From Promethearchaeota archaeon (GTDB lineage: Archaea > Asgardarchaeota > Lokiarchaeia > Sigynarchaeales > SOKP01), in the NCBI GenBank assembly GCA_004524425.1, contig SDNN01000014.1, positions 1 through 29,606 of the forward strand: a DNA stretch of 29,606 nt, given 5' to 3'. The translations under genes and the position numbers were made by a program. The notes beneath the pieces are model-generated. The model was not told the origin of the DNA. It worked only from the letters and a program-made list of their open reading frames with translations, and made no database searches. This document shows, in pieces, positions 18,589 to 25,865 of the stretch (position 1 is its first letter; every line of letters begins with the position of its first letter).

Positions 18589-18655
18589 ATAAACCACAAA
18601 TTTTAAGTTTAAAGAATAACTCTTCTTATAATCATACCATTAACAACATTTTATT

Positions 18656-18660
18656 AGGTG
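18656..18660 (+). promoter_or_regulatory. Ribosome binding site that fixes the rps12 start
   Basis: AGGTG matches the archaeal anti-Shine-Dalgarno core and ends 7 bases before the ATA codon at 18668. It is only one base from the alternative ATT at 18662, which rules that codon out. Confidence 0.7.
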
Positions 18661-18667
18661 TATTGAA

Positions 18668-19102
18668 ATAGGAAAGCCTAAAGGTCTTTACGCTGCTAGA
18701 CAACTTAAAAAAAACCGAAAAAAGTTTAGATGGAGTAAGACAAAGTATAAGAGAAAGAAGTTAAAGCTAAAACAAAAAGCAGATCCACTTGAGGGGGCAC
18801 CCCAAGCGTTAGGTATCGTACTACAGAAAGTTGGCAGGGAAAGTAAACAACCTAATTCAGCTATTCGTAAGTGCGTACGGGTACAGTTAAAGAAAAATGG
18901 AAAGGCCATAACTGCATTTTTACCTGGTGATGGAGCATTAAATTTCATCGAAGAACATGATCGTGTAATTGTTGAAGGTATAGGAGGAGCAAAAGGTCGT
19001 TCTGTCGGAGATCTTCCGGGAGTAAGATGGAAAGTAGTAAGCGTGAATGGTGTAAGTTTAAATGCACTTCTTACAGGAAAAAGAGAAAAACCAATGAGGT
19101 AG
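18668..19102 (+). CDS. rps12: Small-subunit ribosomal protein uS12, apparent AUA start codon
   Basis: A complete 144-residue uS12: [20 protein letters not shown], the [20 protein letters not shown] segment, the decoding-centre loop [35 protein letters not shown], and [13 protein letters not shown]. It monitors codon-anticodon pairing at the ribosomal A site. After the in-frame stop at 18641-18643 there is no ATG, GTG or TTG before the conserved region; upstream codons are CAA CAT TTT ATT AGG TGT ATT GAA ATA. Placing the start at ATA 18668 gives MGKPKGL, which matches the eukaryotic uS12 N-terminus (MGKCRGL), and AGGTG lies 7 bases upstream. It ends 4 bp before rps7, whose ribosome site overlaps this stop codon. 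The gene itself is certain; the start is inferred. Confidence 0.93.
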   Translation: MGKPKGLYAARQLKKNRKKFRWSKTKYKRKKLKLKQKADPLEGAPQALGIVLQKVGRESKQPNSAIRKCVRVQLKKNGKAITAFLPGDGALNFIEEHDRVIVEGIGGAKGRSVGDLPGVRWKVVSVNGVSLNALLTGKREKPMR

Positions 19103-19106
19103 AAGA

Positions 19107-19721
19107 ATGACAGAAAAGAGATTAGATGTAAAATTATTCAATAAATGGACATTTGACGACATCCAAGTCAGAGATTATACGTTAGAACCTTACATTAATT
19201 TAAAACCAGTGATCATACCATCAAGCTGCGGGCGCCATGAACATAAGAAATTCTGGAAATCTGATATTTCCGTCATTGAAAGACTTTTGAATAGGCTTTT
19301 GTCACCTGGATTTATTGGAAGTAAAATAAGGGGACATAAGAGTTCATATAACTCTGGTAAAAAAAACAAGTTAATTAAAAGTATTAAGACTGCGTTCACA
19401 TTAATAGAACATCTCACAGGACAAAATCCAATCCAAGTTTTAGTGGATGCGTTAATAAACACCGCTCCAAGAGAAGAAACAACGAGAATTGCCATGGGTG
19501 GTATTTCTTATGCTTCCGCAGTTGATATTGCTCCTCAAAGAAGAGTCGATTTAGCGATAAAATATTTGGTCCAAGCAGTAGGAACCAGGTCTCATAATAG
19601 TTTACATAGTTTCGAAGAGAATTTAGCTCAAGAACTCATTATGGCAGCAAAAAATTCTCAAGATTCTCGGGCCGTGAAGAGAAAAGACGAAGTTGAAAGA
19701 ATTGCTGTTTCAGCACGATAA
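19107..19721 (+). CDS. rps7: Small-subunit ribosomal protein uS7
   Basis: A 204-residue uS7, which nucleates assembly of the 30S head and contacts the E site. Conserved parts are LINTAPREETTRIAMGGISY, the basic VDIAPQRRVDLAIKYLVQA segment, and the C-terminal SFEENLAQELIMAAKN with KRKDEVERIAVSAR. Its GAGGT ribosome site spans the end of rps12, 6 bases before the ATG, so translation is likely coupled. It is the last gene of the RNA polymerase/ribosomal series; the elongation factor genes that often follow in archaea are not present. Confidence 0.96.
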   Translation: MTEKRLDVKLFNKWTFDDIQVRDYTLEPYINLKPVIIPSSCGRHEHKKFWKSDISVIERLLNRLLSPGFIGSKIRGHKSSYNSGKKNKLIKSIKTAFTLIEHLTGQNPIQVLVDALINTAPREETTRIAMGGISYASAVDIAPQRRVDLAIKYLVQAVGTRSHNSLHSFEENLAQELIMAAKNSQDSRAVKRKDEVERIAVSAR

Positions 19722-19762
19722 TTCTTGATTTAATATCAAAAACTCATTTTATATCACCCACA

Positions 19763-19782
19763 TATCATTAAGTATCATTAAG
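19763..19782 (+). repeat. Perfect 10-bp tandem repeat, candidate operator
   Basis: TATCATTAAG occurs twice in direct succession (19763-19772, 19773-19782). It ends about 20 bp before a TATA-like element and 91 bp before a gene encoding a winged-helix protein. A repeat of one helical turn would place two protein copies on the same DNA face. Operator function is inference. Confidence 0.45.
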
Positions 19783-19802
19783 GATTGATTTTTGTTCCTA
19801 AA

Positions 19803-19816
19803 TTTTTATATTTTTG
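19803..19816 (+). promoter_or_regulatory. TATA-like element before the wHTH/ATP-cone/NrdD-like gene
   Basis: TTTTTATATTTTTG lies about 65 bp before the ATG at 19874, which would give a leader near 35-40 nt. Confidence 0.4.
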
Positions 19817-19873
19817 ATGATCATATTATTTAATAATAATACTTATTCAATCTTCTTATTTTGATTAAATAGA

Positions 19874-21862
19874 ATGAACTCCGACAAAAATATGAACCAT
19901 TTAGAAGATCTATTGAAAACAATACAGCAACCCTTAAGAAGAAGGATTTTAAAAATTTTAAATTATACTAAGAACCCTTTATCCTATTCTTTATTACAAA
20001 AGAAAGTCTTAGGTTCCAATCCAAACTCTATAAATTTTTCTTTTCACCTTAAACCTCTGAAAGCAAATGATCTTATCATTTCTAATGAAGAAGGATATAC
20101 AATTACTACACGTGGAAAAAAAATACTAAACATTTTAACCGATATGGAAGACATTTTGATTGATAAATCCAAAAATTTCATGATACGAACTTCAAAATAT
20201 TCTACCGAACAATTTCAAATAGAAAAAATAGAAGAATTCTTGATTAGAGAAGGAGATTTGGAGGATCATTTAGCAAAAAAAATAGCCAATGAAGTTGAAA
20301 GACGACTTTCTAATACAAGGATAAGATACATGACAGCGCCCTTGATGCGTGAATATATAAATGCTATTTTAATAGAAAATGGATTGGAAAAAGTCAGACA
20401 TAGATTAACTAGGTTAGGAACACCTCCTTTTGATGTTTCGAAATTGTTTTCTTCAGAAATAAATAAATCGATCAATCCGGATAAATTTATAAAAAAATTG
20501 GGTTCAGATGTATCAGAACAATATTTACTGCTTAATTTATTACCCAATCATTTAGCCGACTTTTATTTATCTGGAGAGATTGTTCTTACTAATTTGAATT
20601 ATTGGGCACTAAGACCTTTAAGCTTTTATGTGAGCAACAATACGGTTGTAGATATCATTAATAAAAGTGATTTGGGATCTTTAAAGGAATCTAATGGTTC
20701 TAATGGGCATTCTAAATTAATTTTTGAATTATTTAGATTCATTTATGATATCAAACCATTTTATTCCCACGACTTAATTTTAGATAATTTTAATAATTCC
20801 TTTCTATCAATTTTTGATTCTCTAAATCACAATAAAAAAGAACTCCTTTTTAGTCAACTAACTTCTCAGATCTTCAATTTTAATCAATTATTTTATGATG
20901 ATCAACCCCATATATCTTTAGTATTTCGTTATAATGGGAGAGACATAGTAGAGGAAGATAGAATCTTAAGATTCAATTCTGACAATCAATTCTTAAAGCA
21001 TTTTCATTCTGAAATTAGTAATTATTCTAATTTACATAAAAAATCAATTATCATGGATTATTCACAGTTTAATTCAAAAGATCTCAATATTATTGGCCAA
21101 AACCGTGGTTCGATTTTTTATAATGATAAACTCTCACATATTTCAAATGATCTTAATATAAGAATTAATAAATGCTGTAATGATGATTCATGTGGAAACT
21201 GTATGATTTTAGATAAAATACTGATCAATTTAGATTCAATCTCAATTCAATCAAATCAAGATGATGATGAGTTTTATGATAACATACAAGAAAAAATGCA
21301 TCATGTTTTTGATTTATTCAATTATAAGGAAAATTTTGTGACTAAGAAATTAAAACATCTTAAGAAATGGAAAAATATAAATTCTTTTTTGTTTCAAGAC
21401 GTTTCTAATCCTTTAAAAGAATGCTCCTTGAAGTCTATTAGTTTTTTTGGGCTAAATGAGGCCATTAAAACCCATTGTGGATTTGAACTTGACAGATTAG
21501 ATAAAAGCGAGTCATTTGCTTTGAGTATTATCTCCTTCATGAACAGATTAATTAAAGAACAAAATGAAAGCACTAATGAAAATTTCATTCTTAGTCAACC
21601 TCATGATGGCAATTATCTTAAAACTATGACTATTAACAACCCTTGTTTGGGGACTAAAAATAAAAGATCTTATTCACACCAAATAATAAGAGAAGAATGT
21701 TCATTATCATTAGAAAAACAAATTTCAATTTTTAAGAGGTTTGAAGAAATTTTATCAGGAGGAAGTATTTTTGAGTTCAAATTTAATGGAGATTTTAGTT
21801 TCCATGAAGATTATTTATATCAAATCTTAAATTCTGATTTAAATGCATTTTCAATTATTTAA
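19874..21862 (+). CDS. wHTH / ATP-cone / degenerate anaerobic RNR (NrdD-like) fusion, probable nucleotide-sensing regulator
   Basis: A 662-residue protein in three parts. Residues 8-97 form an ArsR-type winged helix (QQPLRRRILKILNYTKNPLS, then FHLKPLKANDLI and GYTITTRGKKIL). Residues about 105-195 look like an ATP-cone ending in RLTRLGTPPFDV, a junction seen in archaeal NrdD. Residues 205-662 follow the NrdD order: LLPNHLADFYLSGEIVLTNL matches the LPxxVxxAHxxGDIHxHDL region, FFGLNEAIKTHCG matches IGxxEAI, and LSGGSIFEFKF matches the late GG segment. The body ends there, with no C-terminal CxxC zinc site or RVCGY glycyl-radical motif. The NCxL cysteine position reads SFYV. C434/C435 may keep the second cysteine. 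It is therefore probably catalytically dead and a dNTP/ATP-responsive DNA-binding protein. It has its own promoter. Confidence 0.75.
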   Translation: MNSDKNMNHLEDLLKTIQQPLRRRILKILNYTKNPLSYSLLQKKVLGSNPNSINFSFHLKPLKANDLIISNEEGYTITTRGKKILNILTDMEDILIDKSKNFMIRTSKYSTEQFQIEKIEEFLIREGDLEDHLAKKIANEVERRLSNTRIRYMTAPLMREYINAILIENGLEKVRHRLTRLGTPPFDVSKLFSSEINKSINPDKFIKKLGSDVSEQYLLLNLLPNHLADFYLSGEIVLTNLNYWALRPLSFYVSNNTVVDIINKSDLGSLKESNGSNGHSKLIFELFRFIYDIKPFYSHDLILDNFNNSFLSIFDSLNHNKKELLFSQLTSQIFNFNQLFYDDQPHISLVFRYNGRDIVEEDRILRFNSDNQFLKHFHSEISNYSNLHKKSIIMDYSQFNSKDLNIIGQNRGSIFYNDKLSHISNDLNIRINKCCNDDSCGNCMILDKILINLDSISIQSNQDDDEFYDNIQEKMHHVFDLFNYKENFVTKKLKHLKKWKNINSFLFQDVSNPLKECSLKSISFFGLNEAIKTHCGFELDRLDKSESFALSIISFMNRLIKEQNESTNENFILSQPHDGNYLKTMTINNPCLGTKNKRSYSHQIIREECSLSLEKQISIFKRFEEILSGGSIFEFKFNGDFSFHEDYLYQILNSDLNAFSII

Positions 21863-22032
21863 CTAGTCTATTTTTTTGAAAAATCCTAATGTGATATTTT
21901 TCAATCTATTGAGCTCGATAAATTTAATCTTAAGTTTGTTAGTTGTCTAATAAATACATTTTTGAAATATTATTGCTGTAATAAAAATATCATAAACTAA
22001 CGAGAAATTTTAAATATAATAAAGAAGAACTC

Positions 22033-22042
22033 TTTTTATATA
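22033..22042 (+). promoter_or_regulatory. TATA box before the acidic membrane protein gene
   Basis: TTTTTATATA lies 58 bp before the ATG at 22100, predicting a leader of about 34 nt. Confidence 0.5.
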
Positions 22043-22099
22043 GAAATCTATTCACAATTTTGTAATTAAAACCAAAAAAACAAAAGGTTAAATTCAATT

Positions 22100-22963
22100 A
22101 TGAAAAAAACACAAATTTTATGCCTAATTTCATTAGGATGGATACTTATATTATCATCTATTAGCTTTGCTTATGCCGCAACACCAGGTTATGTTGGAAT
22201 CGAGAATAATCAATCCTTTATATGGAATACCACCTATGACGATGATCCTTTTAAAGACCGTATAGAAGACGAAGGAGAAGAATATGGAGATTCTGAAGAG
22301 GAGATAGAAGAAGATCAGGATGAAATTGATATGAATGAGGATCTCACGCAAGTAAAAATTGTTATCCTTGATGTAGATGACGAGGAAAAAACTCCTTGGG
22401 GTGAAGAAGGTGTTAGGATAATTTATAACCATTATATGAAAGAGGAGGGCGAAGATTGGGAATTGGAAAATAAGGATGAGACGTTTGCGATTTGGCAATT
22501 CGATAACGATTTTTACTATTCGGGATTTTTCTTTTTTAGTTGGGAAAGTGAATTTGATGAAGATGACCTTGAATGGGAACGCTATCAATATATTAGAGGA
22601 GAAAATCCATGGTTCATTTCAACTAAAGTAGATTGGAGGGAGGTTAAAGAGCAAACGGTAGAATTGTACGAAGATGATCTTGACTATGATGAAGTAAAAT
22701 TCAAAATATATAAGGATAAAATTGGATTTGAATTAACACTTGATAATGATGATGATGATGAAATAGAAGAGAGGAAATACATATCAGAATATGATGATAA
22801 CGGAGTACTAATGTATTGGGAATATCAATATGACGGAGATCCAGCAATAATAATAGAGAGAGAATTTAAATTCATATATGATAATATAATTTGGATAGTA
22901 TTAGGTATAGTGGGAATTATTGCTGTATTAGTTATAATCGTGATTGTTTTAAAAAAGAGATAA
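22100..22963 (+). CDS. Acidic type I membrane surface protein, function unknown
   Basis: A 287-residue protein with an N-terminal signal peptide (basic MKK, hydrophobic core to about 24, likely cleavage after AYA at 24-26), a very Asp/Glu-rich outside domain (for example EDEGEEYGDSEEEIEEDQDE), and a C-terminal transmembrane helix (about 265-284) ending in KKR on the cytoplasmic side. Aromatic residues are frequent (YYSGFFFFSWESEF), suggesting a beta-rich fold. It has the same build as one module of the large duplicated membrane protein in this window, without clear sequence identity. The acidic surface could bind cations or partners. The gene is monocistronic. Function unknown. Confidence 0.72.
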   Translation: MKKTQILCLISLGWILILSSISFAYAATPGYVGIENNQSFIWNTTYDDDPFKDRIEDEGEEYGDSEEEIEEDQDEIDMNEDLTQVKIVILDVDDEEKTPWGEEGVRIIYNHYMKEEGEDWELENKDETFAIWQFDNDFYYSGFFFFSWESEFDEDDLEWERYQYIRGENPWFISTKVDWREVKEQTVELYEDDLDYDEVKFKIYKDKIGFELTLDNDDDDEIEERKYISEYDDNGVLMYWEYQYDGDPAIIIEREFKFIYDNIIWIVLGIVGIIAVLVIIVIVLKKR

Positions 22964-23000
22964 ATTCACCTTGCTAATAAATTAATCAATTAAATTTCCC

Positions 23001-23011
23001 TTTTTTTTTTT
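23001..23011 (+). terminator. Oligo-T terminator after the acidic membrane protein gene
   Basis: An uninterrupted run of 11 T begins 38 bp after the stop codon, in the convergent gap before pyrB. Confidence 0.5.
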
Positions 23012-23068
23012 AAATCTTTAATTAATTTGAATAATCTTACAAATTTCTGATAATAAAAGAAAATATGC

Positions 23069-23989
23069 CTAATCAGCTAATAATTCTGCTAATATTGCTT
23101 GTCTCAATTTTAACCCATAAAAAGTTTGCTTAAAGTATATTGCCTTATCTGATGAGTCAACATTAGGAGATATTTCAGTGATTCTGGGAAGTGGATGAAG
23201 GAGTTTAAAATTTTTCTTAGTATTTTTTAAATCGTCTTTTTTGAATATGTAAAAATTTTTCACTTTTTCATATTCTTCTAAATCAATGAATCTCTCTTTT
23301 TGAATTCTCGTTATGTATAAAACATCTAAGATATCCAAAATTTTTCTGAAGTTTATTATTTCTTTAAACTTGAATTGTCGATGCTGCAAGAGCTCTTTAT
23401 CTCTATTTCTCATCATCAATTCTTCGGGGCTTACAAAATATACATTTACATCAAAATTGGATAACAATATTGCTAAAGAGTGGACCGTTCTCCCATATTT
23501 TAGGTCCCCCATGATTCCTATATTCAAACCATCAAGCGTTCCACATTCTTCTCTGATTGTCAATAAATCTAATAGAGCCTGAGTTGGATGCTCTCCACTG
23601 CCAGATCCCGCATTTATTATAGGGATTTCTGCAAAATCTGCTGCTAATTTTGCGGCTCCTTCCATTTGATGTCTAAGAACTATGCAATCGCTATAATTTT
23701 CCACGGTTCTTATAGTATCCGCAAGACTTTCTCCTTTCTTGATGGAAGATACTTCGCCGGATTGAAAGCCAATAACATTTCCCCCTAATCTATACATTGC
23801 TGCTTCAAAACTAAGTCGAGTCCTAGTGGATGGTTCGAAAAAAAGGGTTGCTAGTATTTTCCCGTGAAGCGTTGTTGAGTTTTTAACTTGAATCATTTCC
23901 TTCCCCTTTTTAAGAATATAGAGAATGTCTTCACGGTCAAATTGTTTCGCACTTATTATCCCTTCACTAAACTTCTCTTTAAACATCAT
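23069..23989 (-). CDS. pyrB: Aspartate carbamoyltransferase catalytic subunit
   Basis: A 306-residue enzyme that joins carbamoyl phosphate and aspartate to give carbamoyl aspartate in pyrimidine synthesis. The carbamoyl-phosphate site FFEPSTRTRLSFE (S54, T55, R56, T57) is intact, with the mobile-loop lysine KKGES (K84/K85), EHPTQALLDLLT (H134, Q137), GDLKYGRTVHSL (R167), TRIQKERF (R228, Q230) and the aspartate-loop HPLPRITEI (265-269). Length is normal. The regulatory subunit gene pyrI, usually adjacent in archaea, is absent. It is monocistronic and flanked by plus-strand genes. There is no Shine-Dalgarno; the nearest TATA-like element would place initiation at or next to the ATG, so the mRNA may be leaderless. 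A second ATG follows directly. Confidence 0.96.
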   Translation of the reverse strand: MMFKEKFSEGIISAKQFDREDILYILKKGKEMIQVKNSTTLHGKILATLFFEPSTRTRLSFEAAMYRLGGNVIGFQSGEVSSIKKGESLADTIRTVENYSDCIVLRHQMEGAAKLAADFAEIPIINAGSGSGEHPTQALLDLLTIREECGTLDGLNIGIMGDLKYGRTVHSLAILLSNFDVNVYFVSPEELMMRNRDKELLQHRQFKFKEIINFRKILDILDVLYITRIQKERFIDLEEYEKVKNFYIFKKDDLKNTKKNFKLLHPLPRITEISPNVDSSDKAIYFKQTFYGLKLRQAILAELLAD

Positions 23990-24007
23990 TTTAAATAATT
24001 AAAAAGT

Positions 24008-24017
24008 GGTATAAAAC
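24008..24017 (-). promoter_or_regulatory. TATA-like element of pyrB
   Basis: The minus strand reads GTTTTATACC, centred about 24 bp from the pyrB start codon, consistent with a leaderless transcript. A second AT-rich candidate, AAAATATATTTT, lies at about 24034-24045. Confidence 0.4.
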
Positions 24018-24166
24018 ATTTTTTATTAGATGTAAAATATATTTTTCATTTTTTTTAAATCTTTAAATTTAACACTAAGATTAGATAATCTTAGGGCTTT
24101 TTTTCTAGAGCCTCTTTACTTAATTAAATATATCATGAAAATTAATAAAAAAAAGATGTTAAACTT

Positions 24167-24175
24167 CATATAAAG
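24167..24175 (+). promoter_or_regulatory. TATA-like element of rpl44e-rps27e
   Basis: CATATAAAG lies about 75 bp before the rpl44e start, predicting a leader near 50 nt with an AAAGG ribosome site. Confidence 0.4.
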
Positions 24176-24248
24176 CACTCGAGAACTCAAAAAATTTAAA
24201 ATTGATGAATTACTAATTAGTCTAACTTAGATAATAAAGGTTTTTTAA

Positions 24249-24530
24249 ATGAAATACCCCAGAACAATCAATAGATACTGTCCAAAGTGCAGAACCCATA
24301 CAATTCACAATGTTTCTCTCTATAAGAAAGGGAAAGAAAGGATGCTAAATCAAGGCAGAAGAAGAGTGGAAAGGAAAAAAAAGGGGTATGGCTCTTTTCC
24401 TAAAGAAATATTTCATAAAAACGCTAAAATCAATAAAAAATCAACACCTTTACTTGAATGTTCTGAATGCGGGAAAAAGCATTATGCAAAATCTTATCGA
24501 GTAAAAAAAATAGAATTACATGAAAAATAA
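24249..24530 (+). CDS. rpl44e: Large-subunit ribosomal protein eL42 (L44e)
   Basis: A 93-residue eL42 with a zinc site formed by CPKC (C11, C14) and CSEC (C71, C74) around a basic middle containing NQGRRRVERKKKGYGS. The protein reaches the E site of the large subunit; its conserved loop contacts the CCA end of tRNA. It is followed after 17 bp by rps27e, a common archaeal pairing. AAAGG upstream of the ATG serves as ribosome site. Length and motifs are normal. Confidence 0.96.
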   Translation: MKYPRTINRYCPKCRTHTIHNVSLYKKGKERMLNQGRRRVERKKKGYGSFPKEIFHKNAKINKKSTPLLECSECGKKHYAKSYRVKKIELHEK

Positions 24531-24547
24531 ATCATTAGTGACCATAC

Positions 24548-24754
24548 ATGGTTAGAATAAGAAAAAAGAACGATTTGATACCACTACCAAAATCTCGTTT
24601 CTTGAGAGTTAAGTGTTTAAATTGTGGAAACACCCAGATAATTTTTGGATGTTCAGCCACGGATGTAAACTGTTTAGTCTGTGGAAAGGTTTTGCTCCAA
24701 TCTACCGGAGGTAAGGCTAGAATTCTCACAAAAATTCTAGAAGTGCTCACCTGA
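24548..24754 (+). CDS. rps27e: Small-subunit ribosomal protein eS27
   Basis: A 68-residue eS27 with a C4 zinc ribbon: CLNC (C23, C26) and CLVC (C42, C45), with [14 protein letters not shown] after it, typical of the family. It belongs to the archaeal/eukaryotic small subunit body. It is co-transcribed with rpl44e, and GTGA 6 bases before the ATG is its likely ribosome site. It is the last gene before a convergent gap; the translation factor gene that often follows in archaea is absent here. Confidence 0.95.
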   Translation: MVRIRKKNDLIPLPKSRFLRVKCLNCGNTQIIFGCSATDVNCLVCGKVLLQSTGGKARILTKILEVLT

Positions 24755-24847
24755 GTTTTTAATTTAATTCTTAATGTTCTAAAAATAGAAACGAGCACCT
24801 TTTCATTTATAAAAATTCATTGATAATTAATAAGATGACAATGAAGA

Positions 24848-24869
24848 TCGTGAAACGTATCTTTCACGA
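24848..24869. terminator. Perfect 8-bp hairpin between rps27e and tfs
   Basis: TCGTGAAA (24848-24855) and TTTCACGA (24862-24869) form a perfect stem with a 6-base loop, in the convergent gap. The plus strand continues with an A-run, so it is not a classical intrinsic terminator in that direction. It may block both transcripts or protect 3' ends. A second, weaker hairpin (GAAGG...CCTTC) lies at about 24884-24903. Confidence 0.35.
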
Positions 24870-24915
24870 AAAAAAAGACATGTGAAGGCGATATGAATCC
24901 TTCTTCGCATCTTTA

Positions 24916-25254
24916 TTAATATTCACGCCAAGTATGCTTGCATTTAACACATCTAAAAAAAGTAGTAGAAGGTTCATCGGCGCTTCTTGTTTGAACTTGC
25001 CAACTCTCTGCCTCAGCATGCTTGCATTTTGGACAAATCTTTGTTATTATAGGATGTACGGATATTTTATCCTCCTCGGAAATAACAATCAAGTTCTTTT
25101 CTAAAGCTTGCTTTTTTTTTCTTTTTTGTTGTTCGAGTTCATCATTATTGGTTTCATGTTCTTCCTGATAACCACATCTACAAAATAATATGGCCTTTCC
25201 ATCAATAATTTTCTTACGCAATAGGCTAGAACATTCGGGACAAAACTTAACCAT
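24916..25254 (-). CDS. tfs: Transcription factor S (TFS), RNA cleavage factor
   Basis: A 112-residue TFS, the archaeal homologue of TFIIS and Rpb9 that rescues backtracked RNA polymerase by stimulating transcript cleavage. The N-terminal zinc ribbon has FCPEC (C5, C8) and CRC (C25, C27). The C-terminal ribbon has CPKC (C74, C77) and CVKC (C102, C105), with the catalytic hairpin RSADEPSTTFFRC carrying D93 and E94 that reach the polymerase active site. I start it at the ATG at 25252-25254 because GGAG lies 5 bases upstream and MVKFCPEC is the usual family N-terminus; a longer in-frame start at 25299 would overlap the upstream gene. It follows the OB-fold gene by 19 bp. Confidence 0.93.
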   Translation of the reverse strand: MVKFCPECSSLLRKKIIDGKAILFCRCGYQEEHETNNDELEQQKRKKKQALEKNLIVISEEDKISVHPIITKICPKCKHAEAESWQVQTRSADEPSTTFFRCVKCKHTWREY

Positions 25255-25273
25255 TTTAGCTCCTATTTTCCAT

Positions 25274-25594
25274 TTAATCGAGTTCTTTTTTAAGTTCATA
25301 TAATTTTTTATAGTATTTGAAGTTCAGTTTATTCATGTCTTGGATGATTTGAGCATCCAGAGTTTTTTCTCCGCTGCTTTTTAGCACGATGTTTCCGATG
25401 ACATTGACTAAATCCCCATTTTTAAATTTTTTTTCATCTTCTTTGATCTTAAGATTGACTTTAATCTCACCTGACTCATCATCTAAAATAAATGAGTTTT
25501 CATCGATATCTCTAACATAACCAGTAATCTGAATTTTTGTATCATCATTTTCAATATCTTTTACTATTCTTTGTCTTGCAAATTCTTTTTCCAT
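25274..25594 (-). CDS. Small OB-fold nucleic-acid-binding protein
   Basis: A 106-residue protein with an OB-fold of the RPA/tRNA-anticodon type: KIQITGYVRDIDENSFILDD, then GEIKVNLKI, GDLVNVIGNIVL and KTLDAQIIQDM, followed by a charged C-terminal helix (FKYYKKLYELKKELD). It resembles RPA small-subunit or RPA-associated proteins, so single-stranded DNA binding is likely. It is co-directional with tfs 19 bp downstream and divergent from pcn, which supports a replication or transcription role. The ATG at 25592-25594 has GTGGT about 9 bases upstream. Exact partners are unknown. Confidence 0.75.
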   Translation of the reverse strand: MEKEFARQRIVKDIENDDTKIQITGYVRDIDENSFILDDESGEIKVNLKIKEDEKKFKNGDLVNVIGNIVLKSSGEKTLDAQIIQDMNKLNFKYYKKLYELKKELD

Positions 25595-25654
25595 TGGACA
25601 TTACCACGCATTATATTCTTGACTAATTGAAATTTTTTTTCTTTTTAAAGTTTG

Positions 25655-25662
25655 ATTTTATA
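25655..25662 (-). promoter_or_regulatory. TATA-like element of the OB-fold/tfs pair
   Basis: The minus strand reads TATAAAAT within ATATGTATAAAATC, about 65 bp before the start at 25594, giving a predicted leader near 40 nt. Confidence 0.42.
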
Positions 25663-25741
25663 CATATAAGAAATGTGCATCAAAATAAATAAATAGTTGA
25701 TTGCGCTTTTCATATAAAGTAAATTGAGTTTTTTGAGTTTA

Positions 25742-25751
25742 GTATAAATAG
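25742..25751 (+). promoter_or_regulatory. TATA box of pcn
   Basis: GTATAAATAG is the best TATA match in the divergent gap. It predicts an unusually long leader of about 95 nt before the pcn ATG at 25866. An alternative, CATATAAAGT at about 25711-25720, lies further upstream. Confidence 0.4.
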
Positions 25752-25865
25752 CTTGTTCCAGAACTTAAAATAGCATTTATTAAAAGACTAATATCAAATT
25801 TTATTAAATGTGTGAGTAAAACAATATTATCAAAAATAGATCCCGAATTAAAGAGCAAATGAATT

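Noticed and set aside
18662..18664. ATT codon as the rps12 start
   Set aside because: It sits one base after the AGGTG ribosome site, too close for initiation, and would add two residues absent from the family N-terminus.
18688..18948. 86-codon minus-strand open frame opposite rps12
   Set aside because: The plus strand encodes conserved uS12 throughout; the minus frame is an antisense artefact.
22154..22588. 144-codon minus-strand open frame inside the acidic membrane protein gene
   Set aside because: Mirror of Asp/Glu-rich codons; the plus frame has a signal peptide, transmembrane helix and promoter.
24830..24905. C/D box small RNA in the rps27e-tfs gap
   Set aside because: A GATGA-like sequence is present but there is no good D box (CTGA) at a suitable distance.
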